A stretch of 9,371 nt of DNA from an uncultured Ruminococcus sp. (lineage in GTDB: Bacteria > Bacillota > Clostridia > Oscillospirales > Acutalibacteraceae), in assembly GCA_902772795.1 (NCBI GenBank), contig CACYBZ010000324.1:1-9371 (forward strand), read 5' to 3'. Of the stretch, positions 1-8,155 are shown one piece after another; position 1 is the stretch's first letter; the number at the start of each line of letters is the position of its first letter. The notes under the pieces were generated by a model. It made no database searches, was not told the origin of the DNA, and saw only the letters and a program-made list of their open reading frames with translations. A program made the translations under genes and the position numbers.

Positions 1-368
1 CGTTCTTTAAAGCTCATCGTCCAGAAAAACTGAAGAATATTACCCAGTACAGTAATTTTTTCGTCATAGTGTTCGTCAGCTTTGGTATGAATATGAAAAA
101 AGTCGGCAAGTTCATAAAGATTCATCATTTTTTCCACTTCGGTTTTGTTCTGACACTCTTTCTTCCATGCCTGAAAAGTATCCTCACGATATCGGTCTTT
201 CAGAATGAAACAGTCCTCTGCAATGACAACATCAGGACAATAAAATCTGGCAAATCCTAAAGCTAAATCCAAATCCGCTTTCATATTTACATAATTCCAC
301 CATGTAAAGCTATCCTTATTACCTTGCTTCCACTGCGTATATTCCTGTATCAGATTGTCGTCAAACAT
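1..368 (-). CDS. Hypothetical protein, N-terminal part (runs off left edge)
   Basis: An open frame starts with ATG at 368 and stays open for 122 codons to the window edge, so the C-terminus is missing. The start has a good ribosome binding site, AGGGG at 375-379 with a 6-base spacer. The visible part is rich in acidic and aromatic residues (for example FTWWNYVNMK near residues 21-30) and is predicted to be mostly helical. It has no signal peptide, membrane segment or nucleotide-binding motif, so it is probably a soluble cytoplasmic protein. I do not recognise the family. Small acidic Trp-rich proteins of this kind occur among immunity-type and other accessory proteins, but nothing here proves that. 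It lies 91 bases downstream of mrp in the same direction, with a candidate terminator between them, so it is probably a separate transcription unit. Confidence 0.75.
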   Translation of the reverse strand, partial: MFDDNLIQEYTQWKQGNKDSFTWWNYVNMKADLDLALGFARFYCPDVVIAEDCFILKDRYREDTFQAWKKECQNKTEVEKMMNLYELADFFHIHTKADEHYDEKITVLGNILQFFWTMSFKE

Positions 369-402
369 CGGTATCCCCTATCGTTAAAGCAATTATCGTA
401 AT

Positions 403-435
403 AACGGGTATCACCAGATAAAGGCAATACCCGTT
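403..435 (-). terminator. Candidate terminator hairpin after mrp
   Basis: A perfect 9-bp inverted repeat, AACGGGTAT (403-411) and ATACCCGTT (427-435), has a 15-base loop that can add two more CC/GG pairs. It begins 24 bases past the mrp stop codon and lies before the next gene on the same strand. The tract after the stem is AT-rich but has no clean run of T, so termination may be weak or use a different mechanism. Confidence 0.5.
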
Positions 436-459
436 TATATCATCACGTGTCAGATGAAT

Positions 460-1290
460 TTATTTGGTTGCGTCCAGAAGAATTTCTACACCGTTATCAA
501 GCCAATCGCCCTGGAAACCTTCGATGTCACCCTTATCAACGAGCTGAGCCAGTTCAGGCTGAATGGGAAGTTTGGCAAGTACGGGAAAACCGTATTTTTC
601 GGCAACTTCATCAACTTTACTTTCACCGAAAATATAGTGTTTTTTATTACAGTTGTCACAGATAAAGTAACTGTTGTTTTCCACTACGCCCAGAATAGGA
701 ATGTTCATCATATTCGCCATTTTGACAGCTTTCTGTACAATCATGGAAACCAGATCCTGCGGAGATGTCACAATGATAATACCGTCAAGTGGAATACTCT
801 GAAAAACCGTCAGGGTAACGTCACCTGTTCCCGGTGGCATGTCAACAAACATATAGTCTTCATCATTCCAGATAACATCTGTCCAGAACTGTTTTACCGT
901 TCCGGAAAGAACAGGGCCTCTCCAGACAACGGGGTCGGTATCTTCGGGCAGAAACATGTTGGTAGAAATAATGTCGATTCCTGTTTCTGTGACGGCTGGA
1001 AGAATGCCTTCTTCACAACCCTTTGCACTCTCTGTTATGCCGAATGCCTTGGGAATAGACGGCCCTGTAATATCAGCGTCCAGAACCGCTACTTTTTTAC
1101 CTTGTCTGTTAAACAGTACGGCAAGCAAAGACGTTACCATACTTTTTCCTACACCGCCCTTACCGCTGACAACTCCGATAACTTTGCGGACTTTACTTAA
1201 CTCGTTTAATTTTTCGTGTAAATCTTCGGGAACTGTTCTTGAACCGCAATTTGCCGAACAGCTTTCACAATCATGTGAACATTCACTCAT
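460..1290 (-). CDS. mrp: Mrp/NBP35-family P-loop ATPase, Fe-S cluster carrier
   Basis: A 276-residue member of the Mrp/ApbC/NBP35 family, cytoplasmic ATPases that bind a [4Fe-4S] cluster and pass it to apo-proteins. The deviant Walker A motif GKGGVGKS is at residues 43-50, with both signature lysines (K44, K49). DMPPGTGD at 150-157 is the Walker B/switch region. CDNC at 211-214 is the family CxxC pair that bridges the cluster between subunits. A second group of cysteines (C4, C8, C11, C15) lies at the N-terminus, as in many clostridial and archaeal members. I chose ATG 1290 because GGAGA lies just upstream. A start at 1341 would add 17 residues, overlap prmA and lack a ribosome binding site. 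The gene begins 23 bases after prmA, so the two are co-transcribed. Symbol apbC would be equally valid. Confidence 0.93.
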   Translation of the reverse strand: MSECSHDCESCSANCGSRTVPEDLHEKLNELSKVRKVIGVVSGKGGVGKSMVTSLLAVLFNRQGKKVAVLDADITGPSIPKAFGITESAKGCEEGILPAVTETGIDIISTNMFLPEDTDPVVWRGPVLSGTVKQFWTDVIWNDEDYMFVDMPPGTGDVTLTVFQSIPLDGIIIVTSPQDLVSMIVQKAVKMANMMNIPILGVVENNSYFICDNCNKKHYIFGESKVDEVAEKYGFPVLAKLPIQPELAQLVDKGDIEGFQGDWLDNGVEILLDATK

Positions 1291-1313
1291 GATATAAATC
1301 TCCAATCCGTATA

Positions 1314-2231
1314 TTATTTTGTGGTGGCTACCAGACAGCACCAGCCGTTTTCAAGAAACTTTTCCTGAACAACAAAATTTTCGCCTATGTTATCCAGAAC
1401 CTCATTGACTCTTGTGTCAATGATACCGCTCATAATATAGACAGATTTTTCGTTCATAAAGTTTCTGATGTCTTTGGAAAGCATGATAATGGCATCGGCA
1501 ACGATATTGGCAAGAACAATATCATATTTACCGCTGACTTTATCGGTAAGATTACCGTGTAAAGCGGTAAATCTGTCGGAAACATGATTCAGTTCCGCAT
1601 TTTCACGGGCAGTCTTTACCGCCATTTCGTCAATATCCACACCGACAGCATTTTTCGCTCCCAGCAGAATTCCTGCTACTGACAGAATTCCGCTTCCGCA
1701 ACCGACATCAAGTATAGTGGAATCCGGTCTGACGTACTTTTCCAGAGCCGTCAGACAAAGGCGGGTTGTTTCATGTGTACCCGTACCAAAAGCAAGACCC
1801 GGGTCAAGATTGATAACCACTCTGTTTTTCGGGTCATAGTTATCACGCCATGTGGGACGGATAAGCAGTTTTTCGCCGACTTCGATAGGGTGAAAATACT
1901 GTTTCCAGTTATTGAGCCAGTCCTGTTCTTCGCAGGAGGTCAGCGAAATGGTAAAGGGAATGTGGTTTTCGGTATATCGTTCCTGCAAAAAAGCGACTGC
2001 CTCGACAGGATTGTCTTCGGGACTGATATAAATGTGAACAATGCCTTTTGTACGGTCTTTCCGCAACAAATCTTCGTCAATCAAATCGATGTGGGCAATT
2101 TCCTGTACCTCATCTTCCAACATGGAGTAATCTTCTACGTAAATGCCATAGGGAACAACCATCTGGGCAATATCGCCTGCCATATCAATTTTTTCAACGG
2201 GAACACTTACAGAAACTTCTGTCCATTCCAT
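1314..2231 (-). CDS. prmA: Ribosomal protein L11 methyltransferase
   Basis: A 305-residue SAM-dependent enzyme that methylates lysines and the N-terminus of ribosomal protein L11. The N-terminal substrate-recognition domain opens with MEWTEVSVSV, the usual start of PrmA proteins in this group. The family signature EEQDWLNNWK is at residues 101-110, DPGLAFGTGTHETT at 143-156, and SAM-binding motif I LDVGCGSG at 174-181. NIVAD at 242-246 corresponds to the catalytic-site loop. Length is normal. ATG 2231 is preferred over GTG 2243 because the ribosome binding site AAGGAAG (2243-2249) lies 11 bases before the ATG and overlaps the GTG. prmA follows dnaJ in many Firmicutes heat-shock operons. Here it is separated from dnaJ by 181 bases of hairpins. 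Confidence 0.96.
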   Translation of the reverse strand: MEWTEVSVSVPVEKIDMAGDIAQMVVPYGIYVEDYSMLEDEVQEIAHIDLIDEDLLRKDRTKGIVHIYISPEDNPVEAVAFLQERYTENHIPFTISLTSCEEQDWLNNWKQYFHPIEVGEKLLIRPTWRDNYDPKNRVVINLDPGLAFGTGTHETTRLCLTALEKYVRPDSTILDVGCGSGILSVAGILLGAKNAVGVDIDEMAVKTARENAELNHVSDRFTALHGNLTDKVSGKYDIVLANIVADAIIMLSKDIRNFMNEKSVYIMSGIIDTRVNEVLDNIGENFVVQEKFLENGWCCLVATTK

Positions 2232-2252
2232 CTGTTTTAACACTTCCTTAAC

Positions 2253-2278
2253 AAAAAATGCCGTGTAAACGGCATTTT
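2253..2278 (-). terminator. Terminator-like hairpin between dnaJ and prmA (bidirectional form)
   Basis: A 9-bp perfect stem, AAAATGCCG (2255-2263) and CGGCATTTT (2270-2278), has a 6-base loop. Read on the minus strand it ends in six T residues (2253-2258), the form of an intrinsic terminator. Read on the plus strand it also has T residues after the stem. It lies 21 bases before the prmA start and directly before the prmA ribosome binding site, so no promoter fits between it and prmA. It would therefore either reduce readthrough from dnaJ into prmA or act as a regulated attenuator. Confidence 0.65.
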
Positions 2279-2294
2279 ATTTTTGGTTCGGGAG

Positions 2295-2404
2295 TTTAAG
2301 GGCGTTGCCCTTAAAAATCCCATCAGGGGCGTTGCCCCTGAACCCCACCAACTTTTGAAAAAGTTGGACAAAACTTCTGATGAAAATTTGCTGTAGCAAA
2401 TTTT
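2295..2404. repeat. Cluster of four perfect short inverted repeats
   Basis: Four perfect hairpins lie side by side in 110 bases. H1 is TTTAAGGGC/GCCCTTAAA (2295-2303, 2307-2315) with loop GTT. H2 is TCAGGGGC/GCCCCTGA (2323-2330, 2334-2341), also with loop GTT. H3 is CCAACTTTT/AAAAGTTGG (2348-2356, 2359-2367) with loop GA. H4 is AAAATTTGC/GCAAATTTT (2383-2391, 2396-2404) with loop TGTA. H1 and H2 share the core GGGCGTTGCCC, so they look like diverged copies of one unit. The cluster fills the dnaJ-prmA gap and has no coding potential. It resembles the intergenic palindromic repeats (REP/MITE-like) scattered through some clostridial genomes. That it is dispersed in this genome is an inference. 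Confidence 0.7.
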
Positions 2405-2412
2405 ACTGGCAA

Positions 2413-3564
2413 TTACTTGAACAGGTCTTTGATACGGTCTATGAAATCCTTACGTTTGCCGTAACTTTTATCATCAACGGAACTGTCAAACTGACGGATA
2501 AGTTCTTTCTGTTTTGTAGTAAGACGCTTCGGCACTTCCAGAATGACTTTGACATACTGGTCACCTCTGGACTTACTGCCCAGATGTTGTATACCTCTGC
2601 CCTTGAGCTTGAAAATATCGTTGGGCTGTGTGCCTTCATGGAGTGTATAGGAAACTTTGCCGTCAAGCGTCGGAACAACGATATCCGCACCAAGTGCCGC
2701 CTGTGAAAAAGTAATCGGAATTTCACACCAGACATCATCACCACGTCTTTCAAAAATAGGGTGGGGACGTACCTCAACCTTGACGTGCAGGTCACCATAA
2801 GGACCATTGTTGACACCTGCGTTACCATGTCCTGAAACCTGTAAAATTTCACCGTTGATTCCTGCGGGAATATTGACATCAACCGTCCTTTTGGTACGCT
2901 TTCTGCCCGACCCTTTACAGCTGGAACAAGGGGTATCCACCACTCTGCCTTTACCGCCGCAAGTATCACAGGTACGGGTGGTACTGATATTACCAAACGG
3001 TGTTCTTGTATTGACTCTTACCTGACCTGTACCGCTACAGTTAGGACATACCTTAGGTGATGAACCTTTTGCCGCACCGCTTCCGTTACACTCATTACAT
3101 ACACTTTCGTTGGTGTATGTAACGGTCTTTTTACAGCCTTTGGCAGCTTCTTCAAAGGAAATGGTAACGGTTGTGGTAATATTGGAACCTTTGCGTGGTG
3201 CATTGGGATTTCGTCTGCTGCTACTGCCACCAAATCCGCCAAATCCACCAAAAAAGCTGTTGAATATGTCTTCAACGTCCATATTCATTCCCCGGGTAAA
3301 AGGACTTCCCCCCTGTGCCCCTGCATTATAACTGGGGTCTACTCCTGCGTGTCCGAACTGGTCATATCGGGAACGCTTACTCTTGTCGGAAAGAACTTCG
3401 TAAGCCTCATTGACTTCTTTGAATTTTGCCTCTGCTTCTTTATCTCCCGGGTTCAGGTCAGGGTGATATTTCTTGGCAAGTTTTCGGAATGCTTTTTTGA
3501 TTTCATCATCAGAGGCATTTTTGGGAACTCCCATAACCTCATAATAATCTCGTTTATCAGCCAA
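2413..3564 (-). CDS. dnaJ: Chaperone DnaJ (Hsp40), TTG start
   Basis: A 383-residue full-length type I J-protein that delivers unfolded substrates to DnaK and stimulates its ATPase. The J domain is at residues 5-70 with the essential HPD at 34-36. A Gly/Phe-rich linker follows at about 76-118. The zinc-binding region has four CxxCxGxG repeats at C156/C159, C173/C176, C199/C202 and C213/C216, all cysteines present. The C-terminal substrate-binding domains run from about 225 to 350. The start is TTG at 3564: AGGAGG (3572-3577) sits 7 bases before it and the protein then begins with the expected (M)ADKRDYYEV. The in-frame ATG at 3585 lies upstream of this ribosome binding site and has none of its own. 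dnaJ follows dnaK by 141 bases that hold a strong hairpin and a possible promoter. Confidence 0.97.
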   Translation of the reverse strand: MADKRDYYEVMGVPKNASDDEIKKAFRKLAKKYHPDLNPGDKEAEAKFKEVNEAYEVLSDKSKRSRYDQFGHAGVDPSYNAGAQGGSPFTRGMNMDVEDIFNSFFGGFGGFGGSSSRRNPNAPRKGSNITTTVTISFEEAAKGCKKTVTYTNESVCNECNGSGAAKGSSPKVCPNCSGTGQVRVNTRTPFGNISTTRTCDTCGGKGRVVDTPCSSCKGSGRKRTKRTVDVNIPAGINGEILQVSGHGNAGVNNGPYGDLHVKVEVRPHPIFERRGDDVWCEIPITFSQAALGADIVVPTLDGKVSYTLHEGTQPNDIFKLKGRGIQHLGSKSRGDQYVKVILEVPKRLTTKQKELIRQFDSSVDDKSYGKRKDFIDRIKDLFK

Positions 3565-3608
3565 AGTAATGCCTCCTGTCAGCATCGAGAATTAACTTAT
3601 ACCTGACT

Positions 3609-3644
3609 GAACAGGGTTGAAAAAAATATTTTCAAACCCTGTTC
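3609..3644 (-). other. Strong hairpin in the dnaK-dnaJ gap
   Basis: The arms GAACAGGGTT (3609-3618) and AACCCTGTTC (3635-3644) form a perfect 10-bp stem. It extends by five more A-T/G-C pairs after one bulged base, giving about 15 bp around a short AT loop. On the minus-strand transcript the T run lies inside the hairpin and not after it, so this is not a standard intrinsic terminator. A role in mRNA processing, in protecting the upstream dnaK message or in reducing dnaJ expression is plausible, but is inference. Confidence 0.6.
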
Positions 3645-3651
3645 CCGTCAA

Positions 3652-3677
3652 CGGATTACATTATACAACATAATCCG
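3652..3677 (-). promoter_or_regulatory. Small inverted repeat with a possible -10 box for dnaJ
   Basis: CGGATTA (3652-3658) and TAATCCG (3671-3677) form a 7-bp inverted repeat. Inside it, on the minus strand, is a perfect TATAAT (3660-3665). No good -35 box lies 16-19 bases upstream of it and there is no TGn extension, so a separate dnaJ promoter is possible but weakly supported. Confidence 0.25.
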
Positions 3678-3705
3678 CATGAAATCTATAATTTTCTGTG
3701 AACAA

Positions 3706-5610
<1,905 letters not shown>

Positions 5611-5676
5611 TTAAGCATTTTTTTATTGATTATGTTATGGATAACAAAGGTTTTTTCTTTGCTGTCCCGTGTTGGA

Positions 5677-6228
5677 TTAGTCGCAGTTGGCTACCTGTAC
5701 CATAGCATGACGAATGATTTTATCGCCTGTCTTGTAGCCTCTCTGGAATACCTGAGCAATGACATTGGCATCTAATGTGTCATCTTCTATTTTCATCACC
5801 GCATTGTGCAACTTCGGGTCAAAAGGTTCGCCTTTTTCACCGAAAGTTTCCACATCAAGCTTTTCCAGCGATTTGTTGAACTGACTGACAATCAGTTCAA
5901 TGCCTTTTTTATATTCTTCGGGAGCGTTCTCCAAAGAAGACAATGCCATATCCAGACTGTCGCCTATAGGAAGAATTTCCTTGATGGCTCTTGCCGTTGC
6001 GTCAGCATAAATATTGGCTTTGTCGGCAGTGGAACGCTTACGGTAGTTGTCATATTCGGCAAGCAGTCTTAAATATGCGTCATGCTTTGCCTTGAGTTCT
6101 TCTTTGAGTTTCTCCTCTTCGCTTACCGTCTTTTCTTCCTTGTCGGCGTTATCGGGTTCCTGAGCAGTATCTTTCCCGACACATTCCTCTTCGGAAACCT
6201 GTTTTTCCTTTTCGTCTTTCTTACTCAT
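5677..6228 (-). CDS. grpE: Nucleotide exchange factor GrpE
   Basis: A 183-residue protein that releases ADP from DnaK and so resets the chaperone cycle. The first 35 or so residues are highly charged and probably disordered, as is usual. A long helix/coiled-coil dimerisation region follows at about 36-100, including RLLAEYDNYRKRS at 54-66. The C-terminal beta domain that contacts DnaK has the family signature FDPKLHNAVM at 136-145 and VIAQVFQRGYKTGDKIIR at 156-173. The gene begins 15 bases after hrcA. Its ribosome binding site is modest (GGTGA about 4 bases before the ATG), which may mean that translation is partly coupled to hrcA. dnaK follows after 87 bases. Confidence 0.97.
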   Translation of the reverse strand: MSKKDEKEKQVSEEECVGKDTAQEPDNADKEEKTVSEEEKLKEELKAKHDAYLRLLAEYDNYRKRSTADKANIYADATARAIKEILPIGDSLDMALSSLENAPEEYKKGIELIVSQFNKSLEKLDVETFGEKGEPFDPKLHNAVMKIEDDTLDANVIAQVFQRGYKTGDKIIRHAMVQVANCD

Positions 6229-6243
6229 ATTATCACCAAACCT

Positions 6244-7269
6244 TTATTCAATAAGTTCCGTAATCAATTTTCCGCACATCTGTGAGATATAGTCGGTGTA
6301 GGCAACTGTCAGGGAATAGTTCATTCTCATGGGAGCAATTACCGCAAACGCCCCGGCAAGCGTACCGCCGACAGCATATCTTGATATGGCGATACTTGTT
6401 GCGGAAATATCTTCGTTTTGTGATTCCGCTCCTACATAGGTGGAAATGCGTTTGTTTCTTCGGAAGAGGAGTTTTTCCTGCGTTTCCTTGTTCTGCAGAA
6501 AACGGTAAATACCTTTGAGCTGTGCCATCTCAAATTCTCCCGTCTGCAACAGATTGGAAAGTCCGTAGCTGATAATATTGACTACAGAGGATTCTTTGCA
6601 CGCTTCCATAATCGTGACAAGCACCTTGGGCATGAATATCATGATATCACCTGAACTTACCGCCACGGTCTGGATAAATGCAGGCGTGATTCTGTCAATC
6701 TGCACCCCTGACAGCATTTCATTGAGATTCAGTTCAAAAATCTTGATGAGTTCGTCATTCAGATTACAGTCACAACGGAAAAGTCTGTTCTTGACCATTC
6801 CCTTGGACGTTACCATAACCATCATGGACGTATGACGACCTATCTGTACGATTTTGATTTTCTCGATGGCTGTGTCATCGGTAGGCGGTGTCGTACTCAA
6901 AGCGACATAGCCCGTCAGCTGGGAAAGAATTTCCGCACCCTTGTTCAGAATGTGTTCAGGGTCATCAGCACTGGATATCAATACATCATCAATCGCCCGT
7001 TTCTCCCGTGAACTTAATTCGACAGGTTCAATCAGATGGTCAAGATAATAGCGGTAACCGCTCTGTGTGGGAATTCTCCCCGCAGAAGTATGTGGCTGGA
7101 CAAGATATCCCATTTCGGACAAAGATGCCATTTCGTTACGGACTGTTGCGGAAGAAACCGAAAAGTCAAGAAAATTCAACAGCGTTTTTGAACCGACAGG
7201 TTCGCCTGTTTCGATGTATTGTCTGACAATTACACCCAGAATTTTACTTTTTCTTAAAGGTAACTCCAC
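6244..7269 (-). CDS. hrcA: Heat-inducible transcription repressor HrcA, GTG start
   Basis: A 341-residue repressor that binds CIRCE as a dimer and needs the GroE chaperonin to stay active, so misfolded protein relieves repression. The N-terminal winged helix-turn-helix covers residues 1-75, including YIETGEPVGSKTL at 18-30, SSATVRNEMASLSEMGYL at 39-56 and the wing segment TSAGRIPTQSGYRYYLD at 61-77. The rest is the GAF-like and dimerisation part, of normal length. GTG 7269 is the start: AAGAGG (7278-7283) lies 8 bases before it, and the protein then begins MELPLRKSKIL like other HrcA proteins. The upstream in-frame GTG at 7278 overlaps that site. It is the first gene of the operon and is autoregulated through the CIRCE element 27 bases upstream. 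Confidence 0.97.
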   Translation of the reverse strand: MELPLRKSKILGVIVRQYIETGEPVGSKTLLNFLDFSVSSATVRNEMASLSEMGYLVQPHTSAGRIPTQSGYRYYLDHLIEPVELSSREKRAIDDVLISSADDPEHILNKGAEILSQLTGYVALSTTPPTDDTAIEKIKIVQIGRHTSMMVMVTSKGMVKNRLFRCDCNLNDELIKIFELNLNEMLSGVQIDRITPAFIQTVAVSSGDIMIFMPKVLVTIMEACKESSVVNIISYGLSNLLQTGEFEMAQLKGIYRFLQNKETQEKLLFRRNKRISTYVGAESQNEDISATSIAISRYAVGGTLAGAFAVIAPMRMNYSLTVAYTDYISQMCGKLITELIE

Positions 7270-7295
7270 CGTAAACACCTCTTATTCAGTTTTTG

Positions 7296-7322
7296 TTAGC
7301 ACTCTTAACTTTCGAGTGCTAA
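7296..7322 (-). promoter_or_regulatory. CIRCE operator (HrcA binding site)
   Basis: A perfect match to the consensus TTAGCACTC-N9-GAGTGCTAA: arms at 7296-7304 and 7314-7322, spacer 7305-7313. The outer bases G7295 and C7323 extend the repeat to 10 bp per arm. It lies just after the expected transcription start of hrcA, the usual place for HrcA to block transcription, and would also form a stem in the 5' leader of the mRNA. It is the only CIRCE in the window. Confidence 0.97.
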
Positions 7323-7331
7323 CTTGAGTAT

Positions 7332-7360
7332 AATTTACCACGTATTCCTGTATTTGTCAA
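7332..7360 (-). promoter_or_regulatory. Sigma-A promoter of the hrcA-grpE-dnaK operon
   Basis: On the minus strand a perfect -35 box TTGACA (7355-7360) and a -10 box TAAATT (7332-7337) are separated by exactly 17 bases. TGG directly before the -10 box gives an extended -10. The predicted start at about 7325 places CIRCE immediately downstream. Confidence 0.85.
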
Positions 7361-7441
7361 GTATGCTATTTGTAAAATAATTATTAAGAAAAGAAAAAAA
7401 CAACTTGTTCACAGATTGTTTACAATTTAAAGCGTTAAGTT

Positions 7442-7470
7442 TGTCAGAAACCGTACCCATATATATAGTA
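7442..7470 (+). promoter_or_regulatory. Promoter of the 75-residue protein gene
   Basis: TTGTCA (7442-7447) and TATAGT (7465-7470) are 17 bases apart, each one base off the sigma-A consensus. They give a leader of about 40 bases before the ATG at 7518. The promoter diverges from the hrcA promoter, and the two -35 boxes are about 80 bases apart. Confidence 0.65.
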
Positions 7471-7517
7471 TAGAACAAAATACAGGCATATTCAAAAATA
7501 AAGAAAGGATTCTCAAC

Positions 7518-7745
7518 ATGGAAAAAATTTACACCCTTATGGAACAGTTACTCAGAATTGACGATGAACTCAACGCAATCGGTTACATTAACCGCCGAAT
7601 GTATGACGATATCCGAAAAGATGACAGTGAAAAAAATGACGATATTGCTCTGATGTGTGTTACTGAAAAATATCTCACTGCACTTTCTCACGAACTGAAA
7701 GACGGTATCAAAATTCTTGATGAATACATTGTCGCAAAAAAATAG
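7518..7745 (+). CDS. Small hypothetical helical protein (75 aa)
   Basis: A 75-residue acidic protein of unknown function, starting with ATG 7518 behind AAAGGA (7503-7508). It has its own promoter and a hairpin at its stop codon, so it looks like a complete single-gene unit. The sequence is charged and has heptad-like spacing of Leu/Ile (for example MEQLLRIDDELNAIGYI at residues 8-24 and LSHELKDGIKILDEYI at 56-71), which suggests two or three amphipathic helices. It has no signal peptide, membrane segment, cysteine motif or DNA-binding motif that I can see. I do not recognise the family. A regulatory or adaptor protein is possible, but this is a guess. Confidence 0.75.
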   Translation: MEKIYTLMEQLLRIDDELNAIGYINRRMYDDIRKDDSEKNDDIALMCVTEKYLTALSHELKDGIKILDEYIVAKK

Positions 7746-7778
7746 CAATATTCAGGGGATTTTCCCCCTGAATATCGC
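7745..7778. terminator. Bidirectional terminator between convergent genes
   Basis: ATATTCAGGGG (7748-7758) and CCCCTGAATAT (7765-7775) form a perfect 11-bp stem, extendable by G-C and C-G pairs past one A-C mismatch to 7745-7778. On the minus strand the stem is followed closely by a run of seven T (7735-7742), so it would end the XRE gene transcript. On the plus strand the T run comes about 10 bases later (7786-7791), so termination of the 75-residue gene may be weaker. Placement between two convergent genes fits a shared terminator. Confidence 0.75.
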
Positions 7779-7861
7779 TACCAATGATTTTTCTCATAAA
7801 AAAGACATACGTTTTAACACCTTGCAAAAGGCTTTCCTGAAATTCGGGATAACGAAAGATT

Positions 7862-8086
7862 TTATTTGGCAGGAAACTTTCCCCTGATATCACTTACCCC
7901 TGAAATATAGTCCATAGAAACATTGTAAAATCTTGCCAGTATAATCAGACTGTCAACAGGAATACGGGTTTTACCGCTTTCATAGTCGCAATAGGTACGC
8001 TGTCCTATGTGGAGTATATCAGCTACTTTCTGCTGAGTCAGACCCTTTTCCTCACGGATTTGTCTTATACGTTGATTATATTGCAT
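7862..8086 (-). CDS. XRE-family helix-turn-helix repressor (74 aa)
   Basis: A 74-residue protein that is almost entirely one Cro/C1-type (HTH_3) DNA-binding domain. RIRQIREEKGLTQQKVADIL is at residues 6-25, the recognition-helix part IGQRTYCDYESGKTRIP at 27-43, and the closing helices SLIILARFYNVSMDYISG at 46-63. It has no metal-binding, protease or other effector domain, so it is a minimal DNA-binding dimer of the kind found in mobile elements and in simple autoregulated operons. GAGGTG lies 5 bases before ATG 8086. It is transcribed away from the membrane-protein operon that begins at 8348. The inverted repeat at 8161-8183 lies between them and is the likely binding site for control of that operon and of itself. 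Confidence 0.93.
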   Translation of the reverse strand: MQYNQRIRQIREEKGLTQQKVADILHIGQRTYCDYESGKTRIPVDSLIILARFYNVSMDYISGVSDIRGKFPAK

Positions 8087-8130
8087 AACTTCACCTCAAT
8101 ACTCATTACGGAAAATATACTGATAATAAC

Positions 8131-8153
8131 ATTATAAAAAAACAGGAATTATA
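8131..8153 (-). promoter_or_regulatory. Possible promoter of the XRE gene
   Basis: Two perfect minus-strand TATAAT boxes lie at 8131-8136 and 8148-8153. Neither has a good -35 box at 16-18 bases. For the second, the -35 region would fall inside the inverted repeat 8161-8183, so the same bound repressor could block both directions. Confidence 0.35.
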
Positions 8154-8155
8154 TA

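Noticed and set aside
69..260. 63-codon plus-strand open frame
   Set aside because: It is antisense to the better supported minus-strand gene 1-368, which has a ribosome binding site. This frame does not.
454..1200. 248-codon open frame on the plus strand
   Set aside because: It lies wholly antisense to mrp, has no ribosome binding site, and its translation is Cys/Asn/Phe-rich with no family features. It is a shadow of the real gene.
1773..2251. Plus-strand open frames opposite prmA
   Set aside because: They are antisense to a clearly recognised prmA and lack start signals.
2295..2404. CRISPR array or IS end as an explanation of the repeats
   Set aside because: The units are different palindromes and not identical direct repeats with spacers. 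No transposase or flanking target duplication is visible.
2439..3275. Minus-strand open frames inside dnaJ in another frame
   Set aside because: They overlap dnaJ, whose complete domain set fixes the true frame.
7406..7414. Possible DnaA box
   Set aside because: TTGTTCACA departs from TTATNCACA and there is no cluster of boxes, AT-rich unwinding region or dnaA/dnaN gene, so no origin is claimed.
7785..7841. 18-codon plus-strand open frame after the terminator
   Set aside because: No ribosome binding site or promoter, and it lies between convergent gene ends.
7708..7893. 61-codon minus-strand open frame
   Set aside because: It crosses the convergent terminator and overlaps the ends of both flanking genes, with no ribosome binding site.
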